Origin: DASSWB01 sp035705495 | GTDB lineage: Bacteria; Bacteroidota; Bacteroidia; Flavobacteriales; Flavobacteriaceae | Assembly: GCA_035705495.1 (NCBI GenBank) | Contig: DASSWB010000018.1 | Span: forward strand, 1 to 17,137 | DNA length: 17,137 nt | Direction: 5' to 3' | Shown here: positions 7,007 through 14,519 of the stretch, piece after piece | Numbering within the stretch: position 1 is the first letter of the stretch | Layout of the letters: each line of letters begins with the position of its first letter | Position numbers and translations under genes: made by a program | Notes under the pieces: generated by a model | What the model was told of the DNA's origin: nothing | Databases searched by the model: none | Seen by the model: only the letters and a program-made list of their open reading frames with translations

Positions 7007-7621
7007 TTATATTTTAATCCCCATAAAACTCATAAAACCTATTGCCATTAACCCAGTAATAATAAAGGTTATCCCGAGTCCTTTTAAGGGAGCTGGAACG
7101 TTGGAATAAGTTATTTTTTCACGGATGGCCGCGATGGCAAGAATGGCCAAAAACCAACCCACTCCACTTCCAAGGCCGTAAACTGCCGCTTCGGTTACAT
7201 AAGAAAATGCTTTTTGCTGCATAAAAAGCGCGCCACCCATAATGGCACAGTTTACTGCAATTAAGGGTAAGAAAATACCCAAAGATCCGTATAACGCCGG
7301 AGCGAATTTTTCAACAACCATTTCCACCAATTGAACTACCGCCGCAATAACTGCAATGAACATAATGAAACTCAAGAAACTTAAATCGATCGTAGCATAT
7401 TCTGCACCCATCCAGGATAAAGCTCCCGGTTGCAACAAATAAGTATCCAATAAAAAGTTTAGAGGTACAGTGATGGCCAGAACGAAAATTACTGCGGCGC
7501 CCAAACCAACCGCGGTTTTTACAGTTTTGGAAACCGCCAAATAGGAACACATTCCCAAAAAGTAGGCAAAAATCATGTTTTCTATGAAAACACTTCTTAC
7601 AAATAAATTAATATAATCCAT
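7007..7621 (-). CDS. nqrE: Na+-NQR subunit E, integral membrane
   Basis: Six-helix membrane subunit that, with NqrD, binds the intramembrane Fe-S centre linking NqrF to NqrC. 204 residues, the usual length. The opening FVRSVFIENMIFAYFLGMC supplies the first ligand Cys25; the symmetric half has LIAVNCAIMGGALF with Cys125, matching the two conserved Cys of the family (26 and 120 in Vibrio as I recall). Hydrophobic helices fill the rest, for example VGLGAAVIFVLAITVPLNFL and LSFIMFIAVIAAVVQLVEMV. It is homologous to NqrD and to RnfA; identity as NqrE rather than RnfA rests on the complete nqr context. It starts 23 nt after nqrD, with an AT-rich spacer. Confidence 0.98.
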   Translation of the reverse strand: MDYINLFVRSVFIENMIFAYFLGMCSYLAVSKTVKTAVGLGAAVIFVLAITVPLNFLLDTYLLQPGALSWMGAEYATIDLSFLSFIMFIAVIAAVVQLVEMVVEKFAPALYGSLGIFLPLIAVNCAIMGGALFMQQKAFSYVTEAAVYGLGSGVGWFLAILAIAAIREKITYSNVPAPLKGLGITFIITGLMAIGFMSFMGIKI

Positions 7622-7644
7622 TTTAAAAATTTTTAGCTTGTTGA

Positions 7645-8412
7645 TTAGGCTTCAATTAGTTTTCTATTCTTGGAACGCTGAACCCAAATAATAACACCAA
7701 CAATAATCAGTGCCATAGGTGATAAGAGCATCATACCATTATTTTCGTAACCAAATGAATACAATCCAGTTGATTCCGCCAATGTTGCACCTTTATGACC
7801 CAACACTTCATATCCGAACAATTTTCCCGAACCCAAAAGTTCTCGGAAAAATGCCACAATTACGAGGATCAATCCGTAACCGGCACCGTTTCCAATTCCA
7901 TCAAGGAACGACCTCCATGGTTTGTTGCCAAGCGCAAAAGCTTCCAAACGCCCCATTACAATGCAGTTTGTAATGATCAAACCAATAAAAACAGAAAGTT
8001 GTTTGCTCACATCATAGGCGTAAGCTTTTAAGATTTGATCAACGATCGCCACCAAACCAGCAACGACCACCAATTGAACGATAATCCTAATTCTATTAGG
8101 AATTAAGTTCCTCAAGAAAGAAATGATGACGTTACTAAATGCCACAACAACAATTACCGAAATGGCCATTACAATTGAAGGTTCCAATTGAACCGTAATT
8201 GCCAATGCCGAACAGATACCAAGAACTTGAACGGTAATTGGGTTGTCATCATTTAATGGATCCGTAATAAGTTTTCTGTTTCGTTTTGACAAAAAATGCT
8301 CCTTTTCTTCTGAATTCGATAAAAAGAGAATCATAGCATCACGTTTGGCTTCTGCCTCACTCACATTCGCCAACTCCGAATTGTGTTTTTCGTTTTTTAT
8401 GTCTTGTGTCAT
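7645..8412 (-). CDS. nqrD: Na+-NQR subunit D with N-terminal extension
   Basis: Membrane partner of NqrE, with the inverted topology, holding the other two ligands of the intramembrane Fe-S centre: Cys67 (VLGICSALAI) and Cys150 (IITNCIVMG). 255 residues, whereas NqrD is usually about 210. Both Cys lie 38 residues later than the corresponding Vibrio positions (29 and 112 as I recall), so the extra length is all at the N-terminus: a hydrophilic stretch of about 40 residues rich in Glu, Lys, Asn and Asp before SKRNRKLITDPLNDDNPI. The chosen ATG lies 5 nt after the nqrC stop, as expected for coupled translation, which favours the long form. An in-frame ATG at 8334 (residue 27) would still leave an extension and would create an 83-nt gap. 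The core matches the family well (EAFALGNKPWRSFLDGIGNG, FFRELLGSG). Confidence 0.96.
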   Translation of the reverse strand: MTQDIKNEKHNSELANVSEAEAKRDAMILFLSNSEEKEHFLSKRNRKLITDPLNDDNPITVQVLGICSALAITVQLEPSIVMAISVIVVVAFSNVIISFLRNLIPNRIRIIVQLVVVAGLVAIVDQILKAYAYDVSKQLSVFIGLIITNCIVMGRLEAFALGNKPWRSFLDGIGNGAGYGLILVIVAFFRELLGSGKLFGYEVLGHKGATLAESTGLYSFGYENNGMMLLSPMALIIVGVIIWVQRSKNRKLIEA

Positions 8413-8417
8413 AACGA

Positions 8418-9146
8418 TTAATTTTTTTCAGTTGATTTATCGAAATAAACGAGATAATGTTCCAAGCGTTCAGCAATCATATTTGAAACGCCCACACTTG
8501 TAATAGTTGCACCCGAAATCCCATCAACTTGATTGTCGTCTTTTGATGAGCCTGCATTTCCTTTTACAACTGCAACACCAACAAAATTTCCATCTGCATC
8601 CATTATTTTTTCATCTTCAAAACGTTCCATGAACCATACTTGCGTAATTTCGGCACCAAGTCCCGGTGTTTCGCCAAGGTGGTCAAACACAACACCATTC
8701 ACCGTATTCACATCACCTTTTAAGGAGATATAACCGAAAATTGCATTCCAAAGTCCTGCACCCCTTAATGGAATAATATAATAATTTTCACCTTCAACAT
8801 TGGCAATATATAAAGGGTAGTTTTGTTCAAATGGATCTTTTTTTAATTCTTTAGCCAAATCAACATCAAATGCATTGATACCCTCTTTTATATTTCCTTT
8901 ATTGTCAATTACGATTTCTTTCTGGATGTATTTATCGTACAACTCTTTCGCTCCTGCCCTATCGGTTTCAATACCTACAGTTGCTAGAATATTCTGCATT
9001 TTCTCCTGCTGCATATTTTCATACTGCTTAGGTTGCAAACTGGTTGCAGCGAAAGCCAATGCCGAACCAACAACAATCACCATAACAACGGCGAATATAA
9101 TTGTGTAGCTGTTGGTATTCGTTTTATTTACTGATTTCTCTTCCAT
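8418..9146 (-). CDS. nqrC: Na+-NQR subunit C, covalent FMN protein
   Basis: Carries FMN phosphoester-linked to a Thr on the periplasmic side and shuttles electrons to NqrB. 242 residues: a single N-terminal membrane helix (about 14-36, YTIIFAVVMVIVVGSALAFAA), then an FMN-binding domain. The flavinylation motif is intact, VDGISGATITS (207-217), with the acceptor Thr214, the ApbE target. Other family blocks: YPLYIANVEGE, IIPLRGAGLWNAIFGYISL and HLGETPGLGAEI. It starts 2 nt after the nqrB stop, so translation is probably coupled. Confidence 0.98.
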   Translation of the reverse strand: MEEKSVNKTNTNSYTIIFAVVMVIVVGSALAFAATSLQPKQYENMQQEKMQNILATVGIETDRAGAKELYDKYIQKEIVIDNKGNIKEGINAFDVDLAKELKKDPFEQNYPLYIANVEGENYYIIPLRGAGLWNAIFGYISLKGDVNTVNGVVFDHLGETPGLGAEITQVWFMERFEDEKIMDADGNFVGVAVVKGNAGSSKDDNQVDGISGATITSVGVSNMIAERLEHYLVYFDKSTEKN

Positions 9147-9148
9147 AA

Positions 9149-10324
9149 TTATACTGCTGTATTAATTTGTGGATTTATTTCCTTTTTTACTCGTCCTTTT
9201 CTACGTTTTACATTTGCCTGAATTACATAATGATCTATGGTTGGAGCAAATACGTTCATCAAAAGGATAGCCATCATTACACCTTCGGGATAAGCAGGAT
9301 TGAAGACGCGGATCATTATTGAAAACATCCCAATAAAGAATCCGTAAAACCACTTACCTTTTGTTGTTTGTGCAGCGGACACCGGATCGGTTGCCATATA
9401 AACAATCCCAAAAGCCAAACCACCAAGAACCAAATGCTCGTACCATGGTAAATTCATTAAAGCATTTCCTTCCACCGCCAACAAATTAAAAATCAATCCC
9501 ATTACAGCGGCTCCCAAAAAGGCACTTAGCATAATCCTCCAACTCCCTACTTTTGTAAGAATCAAGAACAAGCCCCCGAGCAATATCAATAATGTTGGAG
9601 TTTCAGCAATTGAACCCGGAATAATTCCGTAAAACATATCGCTTATACTGTATTCAACTTCATGGTTGGCAGCAAGGGTTCCCAAAATAGTTTCTCCGGA
9701 AACTGCATCTATATTACTTGCTTCACTAACCCAAACCGCATTTCCCGACATATATGTTGGATAAGCAAAGAAAGCGAAAGCCCTAGCTGTTAAAGCAGGG
9801 TTTAGGATATTCATTCCGGTTCCACCAAAAGCTTCTTTACCAATTAAAACCGCAAAAACAACAGAAACGGCAACCATCCAAAGTGGAATATCTATTGGCA
9901 TAATCATCGGGATCAATAAACCGGTCACCAAATAACCTTCGTTCACCTCGTGACCTCTAAAAACCGCGAAGGCAAATTCAATACCCAAACCAACTCCGTA
10001 GGAAACGGCAATCATAGGCAATATCTTGCTTGCGCCATGCCCCAAAGCTTCCCAGAAACCAACTTCCGCCTGAACTTGCGAAAGGTATTGATAACCACCA
10101 TTCCACATTCCGAAGATAAGAACGGGAATCAGTGAAATCACAACAGTGATCATTACGCGCTTAAGATCTACGGCATCCCTAATATGTGCGCCTTTTTTCG
10201 TTGTGTGATTCGGGGTAAAAAGAAAGGTGTCCAATGCATTGAATGCAGGCGCATATTTTTCTAGTTTATTCCCCGGATTAAAAGGTTCTTTAAATTTATC
10301 TAATTTTTGTCTAATCCATTCCAT
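9149..10324 (-). CDS. nqrB: Na+-NQR subunit B, Na+-translocating membrane subunit
   Basis: Main membrane subunit, with riboflavin and covalent FMN, quinone and Na+ pathways. 391 residues from the chosen start. An ATG at 10342 would overlap nqrA by 8 nt and add MVKIGT; the ATG at 10324 is preferred because it sits 10 nt after the nqrA stop with AGGA a few nt upstream, and MEWIRQKLDKFKEPF looks like a normal NqrB start. Family blocks: KRVMITVVISLIPV, GKEAFGGTGMNILNPALTARAF, NLPWYEHLVLGGLAFG, MATDPVSAA and VFNPAYPEGVMMAIL, with about ten hydrophobic helices. The FMN-attachment region, expected as DGxSGAT, reads DAVSGETIL with the acceptor Thr at residue 212: the Thr is kept but Ala is replaced by Glu (codon 9694-9692). 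Flavinylation is likely but should be confirmed. Confidence 0.97.
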   Translation of the reverse strand: MEWIRQKLDKFKEPFNPGNKLEKYAPAFNALDTFLFTPNHTTKKGAHIRDAVDLKRVMITVVISLIPVLIFGMWNGGYQYLSQVQAEVGFWEALGHGASKILPMIAVSYGVGLGIEFAFAVFRGHEVNEGYLVTGLLIPMIMPIDIPLWMVAVSVVFAVLIGKEAFGGTGMNILNPALTARAFAFFAYPTYMSGNAVWVSEASNIDAVSGETILGTLAANHEVEYSISDMFYGIIPGSIAETPTLLILLGGLFLILTKVGSWRIMLSAFLGAAVMGLIFNLLAVEGNALMNLPWYEHLVLGGLAFGIVYMATDPVSAAQTTKGKWFYGFFIGMFSIMIRVFNPAYPEGVMMAILLMNVFAPTIDHYVIQANVKRRKGRVKKEINPQINTAV

Positions 10325-10334
10325 AGTTCCTATT

Positions 10335-11678
10335 TTAACCAACTTCTGTGATCATTAAATCCAAACCTAAACGTATAATTTCTTGAGCCTCCAATTTTGA
10401 GGTATTTACATAATCAACCAACGCAAAATCTTCTGGCGCTACTTCGTAAATCCCAAGATTCTCCATTTTTTCAATATCCCCAGCCATACAAGCTTTTAGT
10501 AATTGCATTGGAAAAATATCCATAGGCATTACTTCTTCCATTTCACCTGTTACAACAAGCGCTCTTTCTTCACCGTTTAAATTGGTATTCACGGTATATT
10601 TTTTATTTGGAAAAAGCCAGGATAAGGAAGTACGTGAATTTGAAGGAATATTATTATAAGTAAAAGGCAACCATCCAAACAACCTATGCTTGTTTCCCTC
10701 CGGAATCAAACTTAAAGTGTTTGGATAAAATCCGATATAATTTTCATTTTGAACTTGGTCACCCGTAAGCACATCACCAGAAATGATACGTACGTTTTTA
10801 TCAACGGTATCAACTAAATCCGATATTTTTGCTCCAATTTTGGTTCGGAAATATTTTCTTTCACCAGCACCGCTTCCAACTACCGCAACAGTTCGTGTAG
10901 CGGTATATTTTCCAGTGAGGAACAATTCACCAATATTGGCCACGTCTTCTGCACCAACAACCCATACCCTCTCACCAGCATTTACCGGATCAATTTTATG
11001 AATTTGAACTCCAACATTTCCTGCTGGGTGCGGACCGCTAACTTTATGGATATCCACATTTTTTAGATTTTGGAAATACGCAGGTGAATCTTTACAGACC
11101 GAAAGGTGAACTTTACCCGCGGTCAATTTACCTAAAGCATAAATACCTTCTTGAAAGGCAACTTCCCGATCATTTAAAATGAAACCAAGATCGCCTGCCA
11201 ATGGTGCAGTACTGCATGCTGAAATGAAAATTGACTTTGGAGTATCTTTTGGATCTGCCACAATATCATACGGACGTTGCTTTATAAAGGCACCACAACC
11301 ACTATCGAAAATTTTTCTTTTGATGATTTGTGCATCTGTAGATTTGACATCCAGTTTTTCAAAGTCCCTATAATTATCTACAGCATCTGCTTCAATAATA
11401 ATTTCAAGGATTCTTCGTTTTGCGCCTCGACGTATTTCTTTTACAGTACCACTTATTGGGCTGGTAAATCGGACGTCTTCGGAATATTTTGAGAAAAATA
11501 TCTCATCACCTGCCATAAGTTTGGCCCCTTCTTTTACAACCATTTTAGGTATAACAGAATGAAAATCGGGCGGCTTGATAGCAAATGTTTTTGAACGAGG
11601 GGCATCTACAATTACTTTTTCTGCCTCCCCATTTAACCTAAGAGTGAGACCTCTTTTAATGCTAATGTCTTGTGACAT
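10335..11678 (-). CDS. nqrA: Na+-NQR subunit A, quinone-linked peripheral subunit
   Basis: Cytoplasmic-face subunit bound to NqrB and linked to quinone reduction; it carries no flavin or metal. 447 residues, normal length. It opens DISIKRGLTLRL, then has the barrel-sandwich segment with FAIKPPDFHSVIPKMVVKEG and FTSPISGTVKEIRRGAKRR, the Rossmann-like middle part, PHPAGNVGVQIHKIDPV, VWVVGAEDVANIGELFLTGKY, VVGSGAGERKYFRTKIGA and the late block MPMDIFPMQLLKACMAGDIEKMENLGIYEV. These are clear NqrA, not RnfC, since RnfC would carry 4Fe-4S Cys clusters and none is present. First gene of the nqr operon, with a -7 promoter box about 35 nt upstream. Confidence 0.98.
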   Translation of the reverse strand: MSQDISIKRGLTLRLNGEAEKVIVDAPRSKTFAIKPPDFHSVIPKMVVKEGAKLMAGDEIFFSKYSEDVRFTSPISGTVKEIRRGAKRRILEIIIEADAVDNYRDFEKLDVKSTDAQIIKRKIFDSGCGAFIKQRPYDIVADPKDTPKSIFISACSTAPLAGDLGFILNDREVAFQEGIYALGKLTAGKVHLSVCKDSPAYFQNLKNVDIHKVSGPHPAGNVGVQIHKIDPVNAGERVWVVGAEDVANIGELFLTGKYTATRTVAVVGSGAGERKYFRTKIGAKISDLVDTVDKNVRIISGDVLTGDQVQNENYIGFYPNTLSLIPEGNKHRLFGWLPFTYNNIPSNSRTSLSWLFPNKKYTVNTNLNGEERALVVTGEMEEVMPMDIFPMQLLKACMAGDIEKMENLGIYEVAPEDFALVDYVNTSKLEAQEIIRLGLDLMITEVG

Positions 11679-11712
11679 AAGATTGGGCGTGTTAAAATTA
11701 TTTTAAATCGTG

Positions 11713-11745
11713 CAAATTTAAGAATTTTAAAACAACACTACCCAA
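11713..11745 (-). promoter_or_regulatory. Candidate promoter of the nqr operon
   Basis: On the minus strand TAAATTTG (from 11720-11713) is an exact match to the Bacteroidota -7 consensus TAnnTTTG, about 35 nt before the nqrA ATG. A TTG (from 11745-11743) lies 22 nt upstream, slightly farther than the usual 19-21. The 157-nt region is shared with the divergent T9SS Plug gene. Confidence 0.5.
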
Positions 11746-11784
11746 TTATATTGCAATAATTTCTTTAGCGAACCTGTTTTTTCA

Positions 11785-11819
11785 ATTGTGAAAATTACCT
11801 CTAAATTTACTTATCTTTA
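11785..11819 (+). promoter_or_regulatory. Weak candidate promoter of the T9SS Plug gene
   Basis: TATCTTTA at 11812-11819 differs from the TAnnTTTG -7 consensus only in the last base and lies 16 nt before the ATG at 11836. ATTG at 11785-11788 could be the -33 element, but the spacing of 23 is long. An alternative box, TAAATTTA, is at 11802-11809. Low confidence. Confidence 0.3.
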
Positions 11820-11835
11820 GCACATAATTTTCCAT

Positions 11836-13083
11836 ATGAGAACTGTAGCACCTCTCCTTTTGTTTTTTATACTTCCATTTATTTCTTTTTCCCAGATAAC
11901 GGAAACACCACCACCCAATTTTATCAAAACAATTTCCTTCGGATCAGGAAATAACTGGGGCGGTATTCCAATTATAAAACTCGGTAAACCAATAATTTTG
12001 GAGTTTGATGATATTATAGGTGATGAAGCGGATTATTACTACAGCATTGAACATTTTAATTTTGATTGGACTCCTTCCGGATTGGCAGAATCTGAATATT
12101 TGGAAGGTTTTGACAATATTAGGATTTCCAATTATGAAAATTCTTTCAACACGCTTCAAATTTATTCCCACTATAGCTTACGTATTCCCAATACCGATAC
12201 AAGAGCTTTAAAATTAAGCGGGAATTATTTACTGAGTATTCTGGATGCCAATCAAAATGTTGTTTTCTCCAAAAAATTCATCATTTATGAACCCATAACC
12301 AAAGTTGGGGTCCAAATTAAAAGATCAAGGGATTTATCTGTAATTGAAGAAAAACAAGTCGTCCATTTTACCATAAATTCCGAAGAATTAATTTTAAAAA
12401 ATCCTGAGGAAAATGTAAAAACCCTTGTTCTGCAGAACGGAAATCTGAAATCGGCCAAAACCCATCTAAAGCCTCAGTATACATTGGGGACGGAATTGGT
12501 TTACAAATATGACCAGGAAGCGTCTTTCTGGGGCGGCAACGAATTTTTGGAATTTGACAATAAAGATTTAAGGGCGGCAACAATGAATGTTCGTTTTGTT
12601 GAATTGGAAGATTTATACCACCACTACCTGTTCAGCAATTTCGTAAGGTCAACAAGGCCTTATACTTACAATCCTGATATCAATGGTGGTTTTTTGGTGA
12701 GAACCCTTCAGGGGCAGAATCCAGATGTTGAAGCGGAATATGTCTGGGTTCATTTTACTTTGGAAAGTTATCAACCCATGGGAAATGGTAAATTATATAT
12801 TTATGGCGGATTTAATCATTTTAATATTTCCGAAGAAACAGAATTGACTTACAATTACAATACAGGCCTCTATGAAACTGCCTTACTTATAAAGCAAGGT
12901 TTTTACAATTATAAATACGTTTACGTTGATGGAAATGGCGAAGTGGTTCCAGGTTTTGTGAGTGGAAATTTTGACGAAACGGAAAATGAATATCAGGTGG
13001 TTGTTTATTATCGGGACATAGGGGGAAGATACGATAGGGTAATTGGTATGGGAACCGGAAATTCTTCAAACATCACTAATTAA
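11836..13083 (+). CDS. Type IX secretion system Plug protein (DUF5103)
   Basis: Periplasmic protein that, in Flavobacterium johnsoniae, closes the periplasmic end of the SprA outer-membrane translocon when no substrate is passing. 415 residues: a signal peptide to about residue 20 (MRTVAPLLLFFILPFISFSQ, no lipobox), then an all-beta protein. DUF5103 features include an early LGKPIILEFDDI and DYYYSIEHFNFDW, the middle FLEFDNKDLRAATMNVRFVEL and HHYLFSNFVRSTRPYTYNPDINGGF, and a C-terminal immunoglobulin/E-set-like module with VWVHFTLES, KLYIYGGFNHF and GFYNYKYVYVDGNG, ending DIGGRYDRVIGMGTG. It is the first of three same-strand genes, divergent from nqrA. The family call rests on recognised blocks and length; a DUF5103 profile search would settle it. 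Confidence 0.85.
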   Translation: MRTVAPLLLFFILPFISFSQITETPPPNFIKTISFGSGNNWGGIPIIKLGKPIILEFDDIIGDEADYYYSIEHFNFDWTPSGLAESEYLEGFDNIRISNYENSFNTLQIYSHYSLRIPNTDTRALKLSGNYLLSILDANQNVVFSKKFIIYEPITKVGVQIKRSRDLSVIEEKQVVHFTINSEELILKNPEENVKTLVLQNGNLKSAKTHLKPQYTLGTELVYKYDQEASFWGGNEFLEFDNKDLRAATMNVRFVELEDLYHHYLFSNFVRSTRPYTYNPDINGGFLVRTLQGQNPDVEAEYVWVHFTLESYQPMGNGKLYIYGGFNHFNISEETELTYNYNTGLYETALLIKQGFYNYKYVYVDGNGEVVPGFVSGNFDETENEYQVVVYYRDIGGRYDRVIGMGTGNSSNITN

Positions 13084-13107
13084 GTCATTCGATTTGCTTT
13101 TTCAAAA

Positions 13108-14115
13108 ATGGAAAACCCAAACAATATCACCGCCTATAGAGGGCTCAAATGCTTGAATTGCTTAACCCCTTTAGATATTAGTGACCGATTTTGTAGTTAC
13201 TGCGGACAAAAAAATTCTGCAAAAAAGCTAAATTTCAATGATTTTTTCAACGAATTTTTTGCTGGAATTTTTGCCTACGATTCGAAGATTTATCGAAGCA
13301 TATCGGCACTTCTTTTTCACCCTGGAAAAATTTCTGTCGATTACGTAAACGGAAAGCGAAACAGTTATGTGAATCCCTTTAAGTTCTACTTGAGTGTTTC
13401 CATTCTCTTTTTTATTCTTTACGGTAGTTTAAATACTACTGAAGGTTTTATTTACGCCGAAAAAACTCCAGAGGGAACCGAAAAACCAATCATTCAAGAA
13501 ACGGCATTGGGAATAAAATCCAATAAAAATTATGCTAGTGAAAAAGAATTAAATGCACTGTCGGCTGTAGAATCTTATACGAAGCGTTTTCTTACGTATT
13601 ATTTTTTTTATCAGAATAATAGCATTACCGATCCACACATAAGTTTAGAGAAATTGGCACACCCAGTAAACGATCTAAATATCTGGATGTACAAAAAAGC
13701 GACGACCGCAAGAAAAATTTTGGAAGATCCCTCCATATTTACGGAATTCCTTCTCGCCAAGCTTCCTTATTTTATTTTCTTTTTCCTGCCTTTTTTCACT
13801 TTGTTCATCTGGTTGGTGTACGTACGCAGCCCGTTTACCTATATGGAACATTTGGTTTTTACCTTCCATAACCAAACCATGGCGCTTCTCGTTTTTATTT
13901 TTGCGCTTGCCATAGATTTTTTTACTGAAACTTCCGTGGCCACAACAATCGCGCAATTTCTGCTTCTTTTTTATCTTTATAAATCCATGCGCCGATTCTA
14001 TAAACAAGGAAGGTTTAAAACAATTTCAAAATTTGTGCTTTTGAACGGATTATTTTTTATTTTAGCGATATTTGCTGGCGTTTTTGCTATTCTAACCTCC
14101 TTAGCGGTTTTTTAA
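13108..14115 (+). CDS. DUF3667 zinc-ribbon membrane protein
   Basis: 335 residues. The N-terminus has a four-Cys ribbon, CLNC (Cys15, Cys18) and CSYCGQK (Cys29, Cys32), likely binding zinc on the cytoplasmic side. It is followed by the DUF3667 pattern: FNDFFNEFF, a segment ending ALLFHPGKISVDYVNGKRNSY, and NPFKFYLSVSILFFILYG as the first membrane helix (about 90-110). A polar loop of about 100 residues follows, then four hydrophobic helices (about 215-240, 250-268, 270-290 and the extreme C-terminus LNGLFFILAIFAGVFAILTSL). The function of the family is unknown. It starts 24 nt after the Plug gene and ends 7 nt before apaG, so the three are probably cotranscribed. Confidence 0.88.
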   Translation: MENPNNITAYRGLKCLNCLTPLDISDRFCSYCGQKNSAKKLNFNDFFNEFFAGIFAYDSKIYRSISALLFHPGKISVDYVNGKRNSYVNPFKFYLSVSILFFILYGSLNTTEGFIYAEKTPEGTEKPIIQETALGIKSNKNYASEKELNALSAVESYTKRFLTYYFFYQNNSITDPHISLEKLAHPVNDLNIWMYKKATTARKILEDPSIFTEFLLAKLPYFIFFFLPFFTLFIWLVYVRSPFTYMEHLVFTFHNQTMALLVFIFALAIDFFTETSVATTIAQFLLLFYLYKSMRRFYKQGRFKTISKFVLLNGLFFILAIFAGVFAILTSLAVF

Positions 14116-14122
14116 TTAGTTT

Positions 14123-14509
14123 ATGGTACAACAAGTCACAAGAGGAATTAAAATTTCGGTTGAAACCAACTTTGAAGGCACTTTTTACAAGGATTGTAAA
14201 ATTTATTTTGCTTTTAAATATCAGGTTACCATTCAGAACCAAAGTAAAGACTCGGTACAGGTGAACAAGAGGTTTTGGAGAATAAAAGATGCATTGCACG
14301 GACCAAAAACCATAGAAGGTGAAGGCGTAATCGGTAAAAAACCTGTTTTAAAACCAGGGGAATCGCATACCTATAGTAGCGGTTGTTTACTTCATTCCCC
14401 AATTGGTGCAATGAGTGGCTATTACAGTGTGATCAATTTCACTTCTACCAGAAAATTTAGGGTGAGCATTCCAAGCTTTAAATTAAGCGCACCATTTGCT
14501 ATAAATTAA
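14123..14509 (+). CDS. apaG: ApaG domain protein (DUF525)
   Basis: 128 residues, close to the 125 of Escherichia coli ApaG, and cytoplasmic. It forms a fibronectin-III-like beta sandwich. Recognised blocks: VTRGIKISVETNFEG at the start, YFAFKYQVTIQNQSKDSVQ, KRFWRIKDALHG, VIGKKPVLKPGESHTYSSGC, LHSPIGAMSGYYSV and FRVSIPSFKL. The family is linked to Co2+/Mg2+ tolerance in enterobacteria, but the biochemical activity is not established, and the efflux label is historical. It is the last gene of the Plug-DUF3667-apaG run. The gene on the other strand ends 10 nt away; I saw no hairpin in that gap. Confidence 0.95.
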   Translation: MVQQVTRGIKISVETNFEGTFYKDCKIYFAFKYQVTIQNQSKDSVQVNKRFWRIKDALHGPKTIEGEGVIGKKPVLKPGESHTYSSGCLLHSPIGAMSGYYSVINFTSTRKFRVSIPSFKLSAPFAIN

Positions 14510-14519
14510 AATAACTATA

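Noticed and set aside
10325..10342. Upstream ATG of nqrB at 10342
   Set aside because: It overlaps nqrA and adds six residues atypical of NqrB; the ATG at 10324 has an AGGA site and a typical NqrB N-terminus.
10335..11678. Rnf complex instead of Na+-NQR
   Set aside because: The A subunit lacks the 4Fe-4S Cys motifs of RnfC, and a true NqrF with ferredoxin and reductase domains is present. No RnfB-like gene is found.
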